Part shown: positions 9,832-19,399 of the stretch, piece after piece
Position numbering within the stretch: position 1 is the stretch's first letter
How the letters are laid out: every line of letters starts with the position of its first letter
Program-made: the position numbers and the translations under genes
Origin: Streptococcus parasanguinis
GTDB lineage: Bacteria > Bacillota > Bacilli > Lactobacillales > Streptococcaceae
Direction: 5' to 3'
NCBI RefSeq assembly: GCF_016648855.1
Contig: NZ_JACLQU010000002.1
Coordinates: 207,610-271,609, forward strand
DNA: 64,000 nucleotides
Notes under the pieces: model-generated
Told to the model about the DNA's origin: nothing
What the model saw: only the letters and a program-made list of their open reading frames with translations
Databases searched by the model: none

Positions 9832-9854
9832 AAAAAGTCGGCGAACCGACTTTT
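9832..9854 (-). terminator. Hairpin terminator between nrdE and nrdF
   Basis: AAAAAGTCGG-CGAA-CCGACTTTT. On the minus strand this is a GTCGG stem with a TTCG tetraloop followed by TTTTT, downstream of the nrdE stop. It should reduce transcription from nrdE into nrdF. Confidence 0.75.
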
Positions 9855-9876
9855 AATGGCGAACCTTGGGGCTGTC

Positions 9877-12036
9877 TTAGATGATACAGCTTTCACATTG
9901 GTTAGCACCGACTTCTCCACCATCATCTGTAAAGGTACGGACGTAGTAGATAGACTTGATACCCTTGTTAAAGGCGTAGTTACGAAGGATAGACAAGTCA
10001 CGAGTGGTTTGTTTGTTTTCAGTTTTCCATTCGTAGAGACCTTTTGGAATATCGCTGCGCATAAAGAGGGTCAGTGAAAGACCTTGGTCTACGTGCTCAG
10101 TTGCAGCCGCATAAACATCAATCACCTTACGCATATCCATGTCGTAGGCAGAAGTGTAGTAAGGGATGGTTTCGGTTGATAAACCAGCAGCAGGATAGTA
10201 GATCTTTCCGATTTTCTTTTCTTGGCGCTCTTCAATCCGTTGTGTGATTGGGTGGATAGAAGCAGAGACATCATTGATGTAGCTGATAGATCCATTTGGT
10301 GCGACAGCCAAGCGGTTTTGGTGGTAAAGACCATCTGCTTGAACTTTCGCACGCAATTCTGCCCAATCCTCTGCACTTGGGATGAAGATATCTTTAAAGA
10401 GTTCTTTGACGCGATCAGATGTTGGAACAAACTCTCCGGTCGTGTACTTTTCAAAGTAGCTACCGTTGGCATAGTCTGATTTTTCAAAGTTGTGGAAGGT
10501 AACGCCACGTTCACGCGCGATGTTGTTTGATTCTACGAGAGTCCAGTAGTTCATGAGCATGAAGTAGATGCTCGTAAACTCAACAGACTCAGGTGATCCG
10601 TATTCAATCAATTGTTGGGCAAGATAGCTGTGAAGTCCCATAGCACCAAGACCAAAGGTATGCGCTTGGCTATTTCCGTGGTCGATAGTAGGAACAGCGA
10701 CGATATGAGAACTATCTGTGACGAAGGTCAAGGCACGAACCATAGCTCTAATCGAACGACCAAAGTCAGGGGAAGTCATCATATTAACCACGTTGGTTGA
10801 ACCAAGGTTACAGGAGACGTCAGTCCCCATTTTAATGAATTCTTGGGCATCGTTGATCAAGCTTGGCTCTTGAACCTGGAGGATCTCTGAACACAAGTTA
10901 CTCATGATGATCTTTCCATCGACAGGGTTTGCGCGGTTAGCAGTATCGATGTTGACTACATAAGGGTAACCAGATTCTTGTTGCAATTTAGAAATTTCAG
11001 TTTCCAAATCACGCGCCTTGATTTTTGTCTTGCGGATGTTTGGATTAGCGACCAACTCATCGTATTTTTCAGTGATGTCGATGTAGTTAAATGGCACTCC
11101 GTATTCACGTTCTACAGAGTATGGGCTGAAGAGATACATTTCCTCATTCTTACGAGCCAACTCGTAGAACTTATCTGGCACGACGACACCAAGTGAGAGA
11201 GTCTTAACCCGAACCTTTTCATCAGCATTTTCTTTCTTAGTAGAAAGGAAGGCGATGATGTCTGGGTGAAAGACATTGAGGTAAACCACCCCAGCCCCTT
11301 GGCGTTGTCCCAATTGGTTAGAGTAAGAGAAGCTATCTTCGAAGAGTTTCATAACAGGTACGACCCCAGAAGCGGCTCCTTCATACCCTTTGATTGGTGC
11401 TCCAGCTTCACGAAGGTTGCTGAGGGAAATCCCAACCCCACCACCGATACGTGAAAGTTGAAGGGCAGAGTTGATGGAACGTCCGATCGCATTCATATCA
11501 TCAGTTACTTGGATCAAGAAACATGAAACCAATTCTCCACGGCGGGCACGACCAGCATTTAAGAAAGAAGGAGTAGCTGGTTGGTAGCGTTGGTGGATAA
11601 TTTCGTTTGCGATGTCTCGCGCGATAGCTTCATTTCCATCTGCAAAATAGAGAGCATTGAAGAAGACACGGTCTTCCATGCTTTCAAGATAGTATTCTCC
11701 ATCATTTGTTTTCAAAGCGTATTGGTTATAGAATTTGTAGGCCGCCATGAAGGACTTGAATTGGAAGTTTTGGTCTTTGATAAATTGGGCCAATTCCTCT
11801 AAAAATTCAGGACGGTATTTCTCGATAAAAGCTCTCTCAGTGTAATTGTGCTCGAGAAGGTACTGAATCTTGTCTGTAATCGAGTCAAAGGCTTTAGTAT
11901 TTGGTACAACATTTTCTTTAAAGAATGCATCCAAAGCTTCTTTATCCTTATGAAGCATGATTTGGCCGTTTACTGGACGGTTGATTTCATTGTTAAGACG
12001 AAAATACGTCACATCTTCAAGAGATTTTAATCCCAT
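9877..12036 (-). CDS. nrdE: Ribonucleotide reductase class Ib, alpha subunit NrdE
   Basis: This 719-residue catalytic subunit reduces ribonucleoside diphosphates. It has the N-terminal Ribonuc_red_lgN region, then the barrel with conserved GRARRGELVSCF and NLCSEI motifs carrying the substrate-site and thiyl-radical cysteines. The C-terminal redox cysteines are in CESC (C714 and C717), re-reduced by NrdH. It lacks the N-terminal ATP-cone of class Ia enzymes, as expected for NrdE. The gene lies 113 bp downstream of nrdH. That gap contains two hairpins with T runs, so nrdE expression probably depends on read-through. Confidence 0.97.
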   Translation of the reverse strand: MGLKSLEDVTYFRLNNEINRPVNGQIMLHKDKEALDAFFKENVVPNTKAFDSITDKIQYLLEHNYTERAFIEKYRPEFLEELAQFIKDQNFQFKSFMAAYKFYNQYALKTNDGEYYLESMEDRVFFNALYFADGNEAIARDIANEIIHQRYQPATPSFLNAGRARRGELVSCFLIQVTDDMNAIGRSINSALQLSRIGGGVGISLSNLREAGAPIKGYEGAASGVVPVMKLFEDSFSYSNQLGQRQGAGVVYLNVFHPDIIAFLSTKKENADEKVRVKTLSLGVVVPDKFYELARKNEEMYLFSPYSVEREYGVPFNYIDITEKYDELVANPNIRKTKIKARDLETEISKLQQESGYPYVVNIDTANRANPVDGKIIMSNLCSEILQVQEPSLINDAQEFIKMGTDVSCNLGSTNVVNMMTSPDFGRSIRAMVRALTFVTDSSHIVAVPTIDHGNSQAHTFGLGAMGLHSYLAQQLIEYGSPESVEFTSIYFMLMNYWTLVESNNIARERGVTFHNFEKSDYANGSYFEKYTTGEFVPTSDRVKELFKDIFIPSAEDWAELRAKVQADGLYHQNRLAVAPNGSISYINDVSASIHPITQRIEERQEKKIGKIYYPAAGLSTETIPYYTSAYDMDMRKVIDVYAAATEHVDQGLSLTLFMRSDIPKGLYEWKTENKQTTRDLSILRNYAFNKGIKSIYYVRTFTDDGGEVGANQCESCII

Positions 12037-12063
12037 AATAATCCTTTTCTAGTTCAAAAAATG

Positions 12064-12123
12064 AAGAGGAGAAGTCCTCTCTTTACAAGTAAAAAGTCTA
12101 GTGTTAGGTTGCTAACGCTAGAC
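12064..12123 (-). terminator. Two hairpins between nrdH and nrdE (attenuator-like)
   Basis: The first hairpin after nrdH (12096-12123) is a 12-bp stem, GTCTAGYGTTAG with its complement around a 4-nt loop, followed on the minus strand by TTTTTAC. A second, smaller GAGGA/TCCTC hairpin at 12067-12080 is followed by TTCATTTTTT. I see no clear promoter after them, so they probably set the nrdH:nrdE ratio rather than ending the unit. Confidence 0.75.
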
Positions 12124-12149
12124 CCTATTTAAGCAAAATACTGTGTTTA

Positions 12150-12368
12150 TTAAGAAAGTTTCTTCAACTTAGCTGGTTGAAAACCAGAAAATACTTCATC
12201 CGGTGTTTGAATAACTGGAGCAGCATTGAAACCAAGGTTCTTAACATGCTCTACAAATTCTGGCTGTTCGTCTAAGTTAATTTCGCGGTATTCCACATGA
12301 TTGCTATCAAGGAATCGCTTGGTCATTTTGCATTGAACACAATTATTTTTTGAATAAATGGTTACCAT
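12150..12368 (-). CDS. nrdH: Glutaredoxin-like electron donor NrdH
   Basis: This 72-residue thioredoxin-fold redoxin supplies electrons to NrdE. The active site CVQC is at residues 10-13, followed by KRFLDSNHVEYREINLDEQPE and the GFNAAPVI cis-proline region and GFQPAKL, typical of NrdH. It is first in the minus-strand nrd cluster, directly behind a strong promoter with two NrdR boxes upstream. Confidence 0.96.
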   Translation of the reverse strand: MVTIYSKNNCVQCKMTKRFLDSNHVEYREINLDEQPEFVEHVKNLGFNAAPVIQTPDEVFSGFQPAKLKKLS

Positions 12369-12407
12369 TTCTTTTCCGTTCTCCTATCGAAATATAAATC
12401 TGTAAAC

Positions 12408-12436
12408 AGTATAAACAAAATCCAGCAACTTGTCAA
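12408..12436 (-). promoter_or_regulatory. Promoter of nrdH (minus strand)
   Basis: On the minus strand TTGACA (12436-12431), a 17-bp spacer and TATACT (12413-12408) form a near-consensus sigma-A promoter reading into nrdH. Confidence 0.85.
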
Positions 12437-12443
12437 CAAAATA

Positions 12444-12500
12444 AAACTAAATATTGTGCAAAGATATGAAATGGAGTTTTCAAAGCACAATATATTGTGG
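12444..12500 (-). promoter_or_regulatory. Paired NrdR boxes upstream of nrdH
   Basis: Two 16-bp sites fit the NrdR consensus acaCwAtATaTwGtgt: AAACTAAATATTGTGC at 12444-12459 and GCACAATATATTGTGG at 12485-12500. They are 41 bp apart, close to four helical turns, and lie immediately upstream of the nrdH -35 box. NrdR represses nrd genes when dATP is high. The site match is seen; regulation is inference. Confidence 0.8.
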
Positions 12501-12843
12501 TGAGTGAAAAGCGTGAAAATCGAAGAAATGGGATAGGAATAGGCTTTAAAGCATCTTTAATTAGTTATAATTTTTTGGTGAATCAATATCCTGTGGTTCA
12601 AGAGCTTCTTTTCATTGAAAGCGGAGGAAAATGTTACTTATAATATAGTAGAAAATTGAAAAGATATTTCCTCTGTTCTTCAGGTGCTTCTTAAAATGTA
12701 TCTAAATTGGGATTTTTCGCAGTCTTTTTCTGTAAGTCAGTGATAAAAATCTTGAAAAAAATTTCAAAAGATGATATAATACCAAATTGTAAGGGTTATC
12801 AAAAGGTAACTCAAAAACTATTTTTAAAAAGGAGAGTCAAACT
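12501..12843 (+). promoter_or_regulatory. Leader region of ptsHI with two promoters
   Basis: This 475-bp gene-free interval between nrdH and ptsH holds the nrd control sites on its left. It also holds two plus-strand promoters: TTGAAA (12615-12620)-18 bp-TATAAT (12639-12644), and TTGAAA (12752-12757)-17 bp-TATAAT (12775-12780). The proximal one gives a leader of about 55 nt with a strong AAAGGAGAG binding site before ptsH. The distal transcript would pass a GAGGAAA...TTTCCTC inverted repeat at about 12624-12694. I see no ORF with coding support here. Confidence 0.7.
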
Positions 12844-13107
12844 ATGGCTTCTAAAGATTTCCACATCGTGGCAGAAACAGGTATCCACGCACGTCCAGCA
12901 ACTTTGTTGGTTCAAACTGCTAGCAAATTTGCTTCAGATATTACTCTTGAATACAAAGGTAAATCAGTTAACTTGAAATCAATCATGGGTGTTATGAGCC
13001 TTGGTGTTGGTCAAGGAGCAGACGTTGTAATCTCTGCAGAAGGTGCTGACGCTGATGATGCTATCGCAGCTATCTCAGAAACAATGACTAAAGAAGGATT
13101 GGCTTAA
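12844..13107 (+). CDS. ptsH: Phosphocarrier protein HPr
   Basis: This 87-residue general PTS protein carries phosphate from Enzyme I to sugar-specific EIIA domains. The catalytic H15 lies in GIHARPA, and the regulatory S46 in KSIMGVM is phosphorylated by HPr kinase to make the CcpA co-effector. Length and both motifs are canonical. It is followed after 3 bp by ptsI. P-Ser-HPr with CcpA would be expected to act on the cre site found before glgB. Confidence 0.99.
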   Translation: MASKDFHIVAETGIHARPATLLVQTASKFASDITLEYKGKSVNLKSIMGVMSLGVGQGADVVISAEGADADDAIAAISETMTKEGLA

Positions 13108-13110
13108 AAT

Positions 13111-14844
13111 ATGACAAAAATGCTAAAAGGAATTGCAGCATCTGACGGTGTTGCCGTTGCTAAGGCATATTTGCTCATTCAACCAGACTTATCATTTGAG
13201 ACTGTTTCAGTCGAAGATACAAGTGCAGAAGAAGCTCGTTTGGATGCAGCTCTTGAAGCTTCACAAAACGAGCTTTCTCTTATTCGGGAGAATGCAGTAG
13301 CAAGCCTTGGTGAAGAAGCAGCGCAAGTTTTTGATGCGCATATGATGGTTCTTGCTGACCCTGAAATGATTGGTCAGATCAAAGAAACGATTCGTACGAA
13401 AAAAATCAATGCAGAAGCTGGCTTGAAAGAAGTCACTGACATGTTCATTGCGATCTTTGAAGGAATGGAAGACAATCCTTACATGCAAGAACGTGCAGCA
13501 GATATTCGTGACGTTACCAAACGTGTCCTTGCCAACTTGCTTGGTAAAAAATTGCCAAACCCTGCTTCTATCAATGAAGAAGCAATCGTGGTTGCGCATG
13601 ACTTGACTCCATCTGATACAGCACAGTTGAACAAAAAGTATGTAAAAGCTTTTGTTACGAATATCGGTGGACGTACCAGTCACTCAGCTATCATGGCTCG
13701 TACACTTGAAATCGCAGCTGTTCTTGGTACAAATAACATCACAGAACTTGTCAAAGATGGCGATGTTTTGGCTGTTTCAGGGATCACTGGTGAAGTAGTG
13801 ATCAACCCTAGTGAAGAACAAATTGCAGCCTTCAAAGCAGCTGGTGAAGCTTATGCTAAACAAAAAGCTGAATGGGCTCTCCTTAAAGATGCGAAAACAG
13901 TGACTGCTGATGGAAAACACTTCGAGTTGGCTGCCAACATCGGTACACCTAAAGACGTTGAAGGTGTAAACGATAATGGTGCAGAAGCTGTTGGTCTTTA
14001 CCGTACAGAATTCTTGTACATGGATTCTCAAGACTTCCCTACAGAAGATGACCAATACGAAGCCTACAAAGCAGTTCTTGAAGGTATGAATGGTAAACCT
14101 GTGGTTGTTCGTACAATGGATATTGGTGGGGATAAAGAACTTCCTTACTTCGACCTTCCTAAAGAAATGAACCCATTCTTAGGTTTCCGTGCTTTGCGTA
14201 TTTCTATCTCTGAAACTGGTAATCAAATGTTCCGTACACAATTGCGTGCCTTGCTTCGTGCATCTGTTCACGGTAAATTGCGGATCATGTTCCCAATGGT
14301 TGCTTTGTTAACTGAGTTCCGTACAGCTAAGGGTATTCTTGAAGAAGAAAAGGCTAAATTGCTTGCGGAAGGTGTTGCTGTTGCAGACGATATCCAAGTA
14401 GGGATCATGATTGAAATCCCAGCTGCAGCAATGCTTGCGGATCAATTTGCTAAAGAAGTTGATTTCTTCTCAATTGGTACAAACGATCTTATCCAATACA
14501 CAATGGCTGCTGACCGTATGAACGAACAAGTTTCATACCTTTACCAACCATATAACCCATCTATCCTTCGTTTGATCAACAACGTGATCAAAGCGGCTCA
14601 CGCTGAAGGCAAATGGGCTGGTATGTGTGGTGAAATGGCCGGTGACCAAACTGCCGTTCCACTTCTTGTCGGAATGGGCTTGGATGAGTTCTCTATGTCA
14701 GCGACATCTGTCCTTCGTACACGTAGCTTGATGAAGAAACTCGACACAGCTAAAATGCAAGAATACGCTAACCTTGCTCTTACTGAATGTTCAACAATGG
14801 AAGAAGTTCTTGAACTTTCAAAAGAATACGTGAACGTAGACTAA
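13111..14844 (+). CDS. ptsI: PTS Enzyme I
   Basis: This 577-residue phosphoenolpyruvate-protein phosphotransferase starts the sugar phosphorelay by transferring phosphate from PEP to HPr. It has an N-terminal HPr-binding helical domain, then the phospho-histidine domain with H191 in [12 protein letters not shown], then the C-terminal PEP-binding TIM barrel with [30 protein letters not shown] and the active-site region GMCGEMAGD. Length matches the family. It is co-transcribed with ptsH and ends in a strong terminator. Confidence 0.99.
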   Translation: MTKMLKGIAASDGVAVAKAYLLIQPDLSFETVSVEDTSAEEARLDAALEASQNELSLIRENAVASLGEEAAQVFDAHMMVLADPEMIGQIKETIRTKKINAEAGLKEVTDMFIAIFEGMEDNPYMQERAADIRDVTKRVLANLLGKKLPNPASINEEAIVVAHDLTPSDTAQLNKKYVKAFVTNIGGRTSHSAIMARTLEIAAVLGTNNITELVKDGDVLAVSGITGEVVINPSEEQIAAFKAAGEAYAKQKAEWALLKDAKTVTADGKHFELAANIGTPKDVEGVNDNGAEAVGLYRTEFLYMDSQDFPTEDDQYEAYKAVLEGMNGKPVVVRTMDIGGDKELPYFDLPKEMNPFLGFRALRISISETGNQMFRTQLRALLRASVHGKLRIMFPMVALLTEFRTAKGILEEEKAKLLAEGVAVADDIQVGIMIEIPAAAMLADQFAKEVDFFSIGTNDLIQYTMAADRMNEQVSYLYQPYNPSILRLINNVIKAAHAEGKWAGMCGEMAGDQTAVPLLVGMGLDEFSMSATSVLRTRSLMKKLDTAKMQEYANLALTECSTMEEVLELSKEYVNVD

Positions 14845-14850
14845 GAATTC

Positions 14851-14886
14851 AAAAAGACTAAGACAAATCTGTCTTAGTCTTTTTTT
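14851..14886 (+). terminator. Intrinsic terminator of ptsHI
   Basis: A 15-bp perfect stem (AAAAAGACTAAGACA and complement) with an AATC loop and a run of T. Confidence 0.9.
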
Positions 14887-15172
14887 ACATTGTTCTTAAA
14901 AATGTTCATTTTATTCGTAATAAACTAGTTAGTAATAAAAATAGTGATTTGAATGTTCGGTTTTTTGTTTAATTTTCCTCGTATATATAGTATAATCGTA
15001 AGTAAGATTAGGAGGAAAGCGAAGGAATGAAGTAAAAGGTTCGGGAAAGAAAATGAAAAAACTTTTCCTGATAATTTTACATGATTTTACAGGAATCAAC
15101 TTGAAAATTAAGTGATTTTATAGTAAAATAAAAACAATTAGAAAACGCTTTCAAAAATAAAGAGGTGAGTAT
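14887..15172 (+). promoter_or_regulatory. Control region of the glycogen operon (promoter and cre site)
   Basis: The gap between ptsI and glgB is 328 bp. A promoter TTGAAA (15101-15106)-17 bp-TAAAAT (15124-15129) is followed by a CcpA site AGAAAACGCTTTCA at 15140-15153. That site matches the cre consensus TGWNANCGNTNWCA except at the first base, so bound CcpA would overlap the start of transcription. An additional TATAAT at 14991-14996 lacks a good -35. No ORF with support lies here. Confidence 0.75.
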
Positions 15173-17080
15173 ATGGATAGAAGCACAGACTTATGGACAT
15201 TTGGAAGAGGGGATAATTTCCATCTTCAAGAGTACTTAGGAGCTCACAAGGAAACAAGGGGAGAACAAGAAGGCTTTACCTTCCGTGTTTGGGCTCCCAA
15301 TGCTCAGGCGGTGGATCTGATTGGGGATTTCACTGATTGGGAAGCCCGTAAAATTCCAATGGTTCGTAATGAAGGAGGCGTCTGGGAAGTCTTCTGTTCC
15401 GATGCAAAAGAGGGAGATATATACAAGTATTTGGTGACTCGACAAAATGGTCATCAGGTGCAAAAAATCGATCCTCTAGCATTATGGATGGAAAAGAGAC
15501 CCAATACAGGATCTATTATTAAGACCATTCCAGAGAAAAACTGGAAAGATGGTCTCTGGAGAGCACGCCGCAAAAAACTTGGTTTTAAGGAACGACCTGT
15601 TAATATTTATGAGGTTCACGCAGGATCGTGGAAACGTAATGAGGATCACAGTTCCTATACCTTCAAACAACTAAAAGAAGAATTGATTCCATATTTGGTG
15701 GAGATGAACTACACCCACGTGGAATTTATGCCAGTGATGGCCCATCCATTGGGCTTGAGTTGGGGCTATCAGCTCATGGGATATTTTGCACTCGAGCAGA
15801 CTTATGGTAGCCCAGAAGAGTTTCAAGACTTCGTGGAAGAATGCCACCTCAACAATATCGGAGTGATCGTGGATTGGGTACCAGGACATTTCATTATCAA
15901 TGATGATGCCTTGGCGTATTATGATGGAACACCAACCTTTGAATACCAGGATGAACATCGTGCCCATAACTACGGATGGGGAGCTTTGAACTTCGACTTA
16001 GGAAAGAATCAAGTCCAGTCATTCTTGATTTCTAGTTTGAAGTTTTGGATTGATACCTATCATTTAGATGGGATTCGGGTCGATGCTGTGAGCAATATGC
16101 TCTATCTTGACTACGATAGTGGTCCATGGACACCAAATATTGATGGTGGAAACCTCAACTACGAAGGCGTTCATTTCCTTAGACGGTTGAATGCGATTAT
16201 CAAGAACGAACACCCAGATGTCATGATGATTGCAGAAGAAAGTTCTGCTGGTCAAAAGATCACAGGCCCAGAAGAAGAAGGTGGTCTAGGCTTTGACTAT
16301 AAATGGAATATGGGTTGGATGAATGATATTCTCCGATTCTATGAGGAAGACCCGGTCTACAGGAAATTTGACTTTAATCTGGTGACCTTTAGTTACATGT
16401 ATGCATTTTCTGAGAATTTCTTACTACCATTTTCACATGATGAAGTGGTGCACGGTAAGAAGAGTTTGATGCACAAGATGTGGGGAGATCGTTACAATCA
16501 ATTTGCTGGACTCCGTAATCTCTTAACCTATCAGATCTGCCATCCAGGTAAGAAATTGCTCTTTATGGGTTCAGAATTTGGTCAATTTTTGGAATGGAAG
16601 TCAGAGGAGCAACTGGAATGGGGGAATCTAGAGGATGAAATGAATGCTAAGATGCGTCGTTTCACTTCTCAGCTCAATCATTTCTACAAAGAACACAAAG
16701 AATTGTGGGAGATTGATGATAGCTTTGATGGCTTAGAGATTATTGATGCAGATAACCGGGATCAGAGCGTCTTGTCTATGGTCCGGAAGAATCGTAAAGG
16801 CGAGCTTCTAGTATGTGTCTTCAATATGGCACCAGTAGAACGCAAGGACTTTACGATTGGTGTGCCTGTATCAGCGGTCTATGAAGAAATTTGGAATACA
16901 GAATTAGAAGAATGGGGAGGTGTCTGGAAAGAGCACAATCCGACAGTTCAGTCTCAAGAGGGACTGTGGAAGGATTATGAACAAACCTTGACCTTTACCT
17001 TGCCGGCTTTAGGAGCTAGCATTTGGAAGGTAAAACGTAAGGTGCGTAAGACAAAATCTAAAACATCAGATAAGAAATGA
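15173..17080 (+). CDS. glgB: Glycogen branching enzyme
   Basis: This 635-residue 1,4-alpha-glucan branching enzyme introduces alpha-1,6 branches into glycogen. It has an N-terminal CBM48 domain ([20 protein letters not shown]), then a GH13 barrel with conserved [17 protein letters not shown] and [12 protein letters not shown] (nucleophile D304), the acid region MMIAEESS (E355) and [12 protein letters not shown], then a C-terminal all-beta domain. A lysine-rich tail (about 625-635) is unusual but short. It is first of glgBCDA, and the cre site upstream suggests carbon catabolite control. Confidence 0.96.
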   Translation: MDRSTDLWTFGRGDNFHLQEYLGAHKETRGEQEGFTFRVWAPNAQAVDLIGDFTDWEARKIPMVRNEGGVWEVFCSDAKEGDIYKYLVTRQNGHQVQKIDPLALWMEKRPNTGSIIKTIPEKNWKDGLWRARRKKLGFKERPVNIYEVHAGSWKRNEDHSSYTFKQLKEELIPYLVEMNYTHVEFMPVMAHPLGLSWGYQLMGYFALEQTYGSPEEFQDFVEECHLNNIGVIVDWVPGHFIINDDALAYYDGTPTFEYQDEHRAHNYGWGALNFDLGKNQVQSFLISSLKFWIDTYHLDGIRVDAVSNMLYLDYDSGPWTPNIDGGNLNYEGVHFLRRLNAIIKNEHPDVMMIAEESSAGQKITGPEEEGGLGFDYKWNMGWMNDILRFYEEDPVYRKFDFNLVTFSYMYAFSENFLLPFSHDEVVHGKKSLMHKMWGDRYNQFAGLRNLLTYQICHPGKKLLFMGSEFGQFLEWKSEEQLEWGNLEDEMNAKMRRFTSQLNHFYKEHKELWEIDDSFDGLEIIDADNRDQSVLSMVRKNRKGELLVCVFNMAPVERKDFTIGVPVSAVYEEIWNTELEEWGGVWKEHNPTVQSQEGLWKDYEQTLTFTLPALGASIWKVKRKVRKTKSKTSDKK

Positions 17081-17130
17081 CGATCGGTTGACTCTATGGG
17101 AGTCCAAGCTTTAAAAAGAGGAAGTAGTCA

Positions 17131-18273
17131 ATGAAGAATGAAATGCTCGCTTTAATTCTTGCCGGTGGGCAAGGAACACGTCTTGGAAAATTAACCAAAA
17201 ACATCGCAAAACCTGCGGTTCAATTTGGTGGGCGCTATCGGATTATCGATTTTGCGCTATCAAACTGCGCCAACTCAGGAATTCACAATGTTGGTGTGAT
17301 TACACAGTACCAGCCACTTGCCCTTAACAGCCATATTGGGAATGGTTCCAGCTGGGGCTTGGATGGAATCAATACGGGTGTGTCTATTCTCCAACCTTAT
17401 TCAGCTAGTGAAGGAAATCGGTGGTTCGAAGGAACTAGTCATGCGATTCTTCAAAACATCGACTATATCGATAGCATCAATCCGGAATATGTCTTGATTC
17501 TATCTGGGGACCACATCTACAAGATGGATTACGATGACATGCTTCAAGCGCACAAGGATAATAACGCAAGCTTGACTGTTGCCGTCCTAGATGTCCCTTT
17601 GAAGGAAGCAAGCCGTTTTGGAATCATGAATACAGATGCTAATAATCGGATTGTCGAATTTGAAGAAAAACCAGCTGAACCAAAATCTACCAAGGCTTCC
17701 ATGGGAATTTACATCTTTGACTGGGCTCGTCTGCGCAATATGTTGGTTGCTGCTGAAAAGAGTGATATCGATATGTCAGACTTCGGTAAAAATGTCATTC
17801 CAACGTATCTAGAATCAGGCGAAAGTGTTTATGCTTATGAATTCAATGGTTATTGGAAAGACGTTGGTACGATTGAGTCTCTTTGGGAAGCCAATATGGA
17901 ATATATCGATCCAAATAATGCCTTGGATAGTCGCGATCGTCACTGGAAAATCTATTCACGCAACCTCATTTCTCCACCGAACTTCTTTGGGGAAAATGGC
18001 CACATCGAAGATTCTCTTGTCGTCGATGGTTGTTCGGTAGACGGTACAGTCAAACACTCCATCTTATCAACAGAAGCTCAAGTTCGTGAAGGAGCAGTTG
18101 TCGAAGATGCTGTCGTGATGAGCAATGCCATTATCGGTAAAGGAGCTGTTGTGAAACGTGCGATTATTGGAGAAGGCGCAGTCATTGCAGAAGGTGTCGT
18201 GATTGATGGAACAGAGGAAGTACAAGTTGTCGGTTACAATGAAAAAGTGGGGGTAGCAACAGATGAAGATTGA
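17131..18273 (+). CDS. glgC: Glucose-1-phosphate adenylyltransferase GlgC
   Basis: This 380-residue enzyme makes ADP-glucose from ATP and glucose-1-phosphate, the committed step of glycogen synthesis. The N-terminal nucleotidyltransferase fold has [15 protein letters not shown] and the substrate region [21 protein letters not shown]. The C-terminal left-handed beta helix has hexapeptide repeats ([16 protein letters not shown]). AGAGGAAG precedes the ATG. It overlaps glgD by 11 bp. The Firmicute enzyme usually works as a GlgC/GlgD heterotetramer. Confidence 0.96.
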   Translation: MKNEMLALILAGGQGTRLGKLTKNIAKPAVQFGGRYRIIDFALSNCANSGIHNVGVITQYQPLALNSHIGNGSSWGLDGINTGVSILQPYSASEGNRWFEGTSHAILQNIDYIDSINPEYVLILSGDHIYKMDYDDMLQAHKDNNASLTVAVLDVPLKEASRFGIMNTDANNRIVEFEEKPAEPKSTKASMGIYIFDWARLRNMLVAAEKSDIDMSDFGKNVIPTYLESGESVYAYEFNGYWKDVGTIESLWEANMEYIDPNNALDSRDRHWKIYSRNLISPPNFFGENGHIEDSLVVDGCSVDGTVKHSILSTEAQVREGAVVEDAVVMSNAIIGKGAVVKRAIIGEGAVIAEGVVIDGTEEVQVVGYNEKVGVATDED

Positions 18274-19399
18274 TAAATATTCAGCCATTTTAGGAAATAC
18301 AGTTGGGTATCATGATATGTCCACTTTGACCAGCCATCGTCCGGTAGCCTCCCTACCGTTTGATGGGAAATACCGCTTGATTGACTTCCCATTGTCTAGC
18401 CTTGCGAATGCTGGTATTCGTAGTGTTTTTGGGATTTTCCAACAAGAAAATATTAGTTCGGTCTTTGACCATATTCGTTCAGGTCGTGAGTGGGGCTTGT
18501 CTACTTTATTGAGCCACTATTACCTCGGAATCTATAATACTCCAGTTGAAAATACAACGGTAGGGCCAGAATACTACCAACAATTATTGACCTATTTGAA
18601 ACGGTCTGGTTCCAACCAAACAGTTGCTTTGAACTGTGATGTATTAATGAATATTGACCTCAACCAAATTTTCCACCTTCATAATACCATTGATCGTCCG
18701 ATTACAGTGGTTTATAAGAAGTTGCATCTTCAAAATATCTCTGAAGTCAATGCTGTCTTGAAAATTGATGAAACAGACCATGTTACAGAGCAAAGACTTT
18801 TTGATGGCAAGGATCCTGACGAAGTCTACAACATGTCAACAGATGTCTTTATTGTGGACACTCCTTGGTTGATTGAAAAAATTGAAGAAGAAGCCAAGAA
18901 AGAATACCCACAAAAATTGCGCTATATCTTGCGTGATTTGGCAGTGGAATACAATGCTTTTGCCTTTGAATATACAGGCTACCTTGCCAATATTCATTCA
19001 GTGGAATCCTACTACCAGGCAAACTTGGATATGTTGGAAAACCAAAAATTCATGAAGCTCTTTTCACCAAATCAAAAAGTGTATACGAAAGTGAAGAATG
19101 AAGAACCAACGTATTATTCCAAGACTTCACATATTAAATCGTCTCAATTTGCTTCGGGTAGTATTGTAGAAGGAACCGTTGAACGCTCCGTTGTTTCACG
19201 TCGAGTACACCTTCATCAAGGTTCAGAGGTCCGCAGTAGTCTTCTCTTCCCTGGTGTGGTGGTTCGTGAAAATGCAATCGTTGAACATGCTATCCTGGAT
19301 AAGGGTGTCGAAGTGGCTGCTGGTGTGACGATTCGTGGGACAGAAGAAGCACCTGTCGTGGTTAAAAAAGGAACGATTGTTACAGAGGATATTGTCTAA
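18263..19399 (+). CDS. glgD: Glucose-1-phosphate adenylyltransferase regulatory subunit GlgD
   Basis: This 378-residue GlgC homologue lacks the canonical GGxGxRL pyrophosphorylase signature. The N-terminus reads [18 protein letters not shown] instead, as expected for the non-catalytic GlgD subunit that modulates GlgC. It retains the sugar-binding-like segment [19 protein letters not shown] and the C-terminal beta-helix repeats. It starts inside the end of glgC and overlaps the glgA start (TAATG), so all glg genes look translationally coupled. Confidence 0.94.
   Translation: MKIDKYSAILGNTVGYHDMSTLTSHRPVASLPFDGKYRLIDFPLSSLANAGIRSVFGIFQQENISSVFDHIRSGREWGLSTLLSHYYLGIYNTPVENTTVGPEYYQQLLTYLKRSGSNQTVALNCDVLMNIDLNQIFHLHNTIDRPITVVYKKLHLQNISEVNAVLKIDETDHVTEQRLFDGKDPDEVYNMSTDVFIVDTPWLIEKIEEEAKKEYPQKLRYILRDLAVEYNAFAFEYTGYLANIHSVESYYQANLDMLENQKFMKLFSPNQKVYTKVKNEEPTYYSKTSHIKSSQFASGSIVEGTVERSVVSRRVHLHQGSEVRSSLLFPGVVVRENAIVEHAILDKGVEVAAGVTIRGTEEAPVVVKKGTIVTEDIV

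Noticed and set aside
12707..12976. 89-codon plus-strand frame overlapping ptsH
   Set aside because: It spans the ptsHI promoter and continues out of frame into ptsH; ptsH itself is unmistakable.
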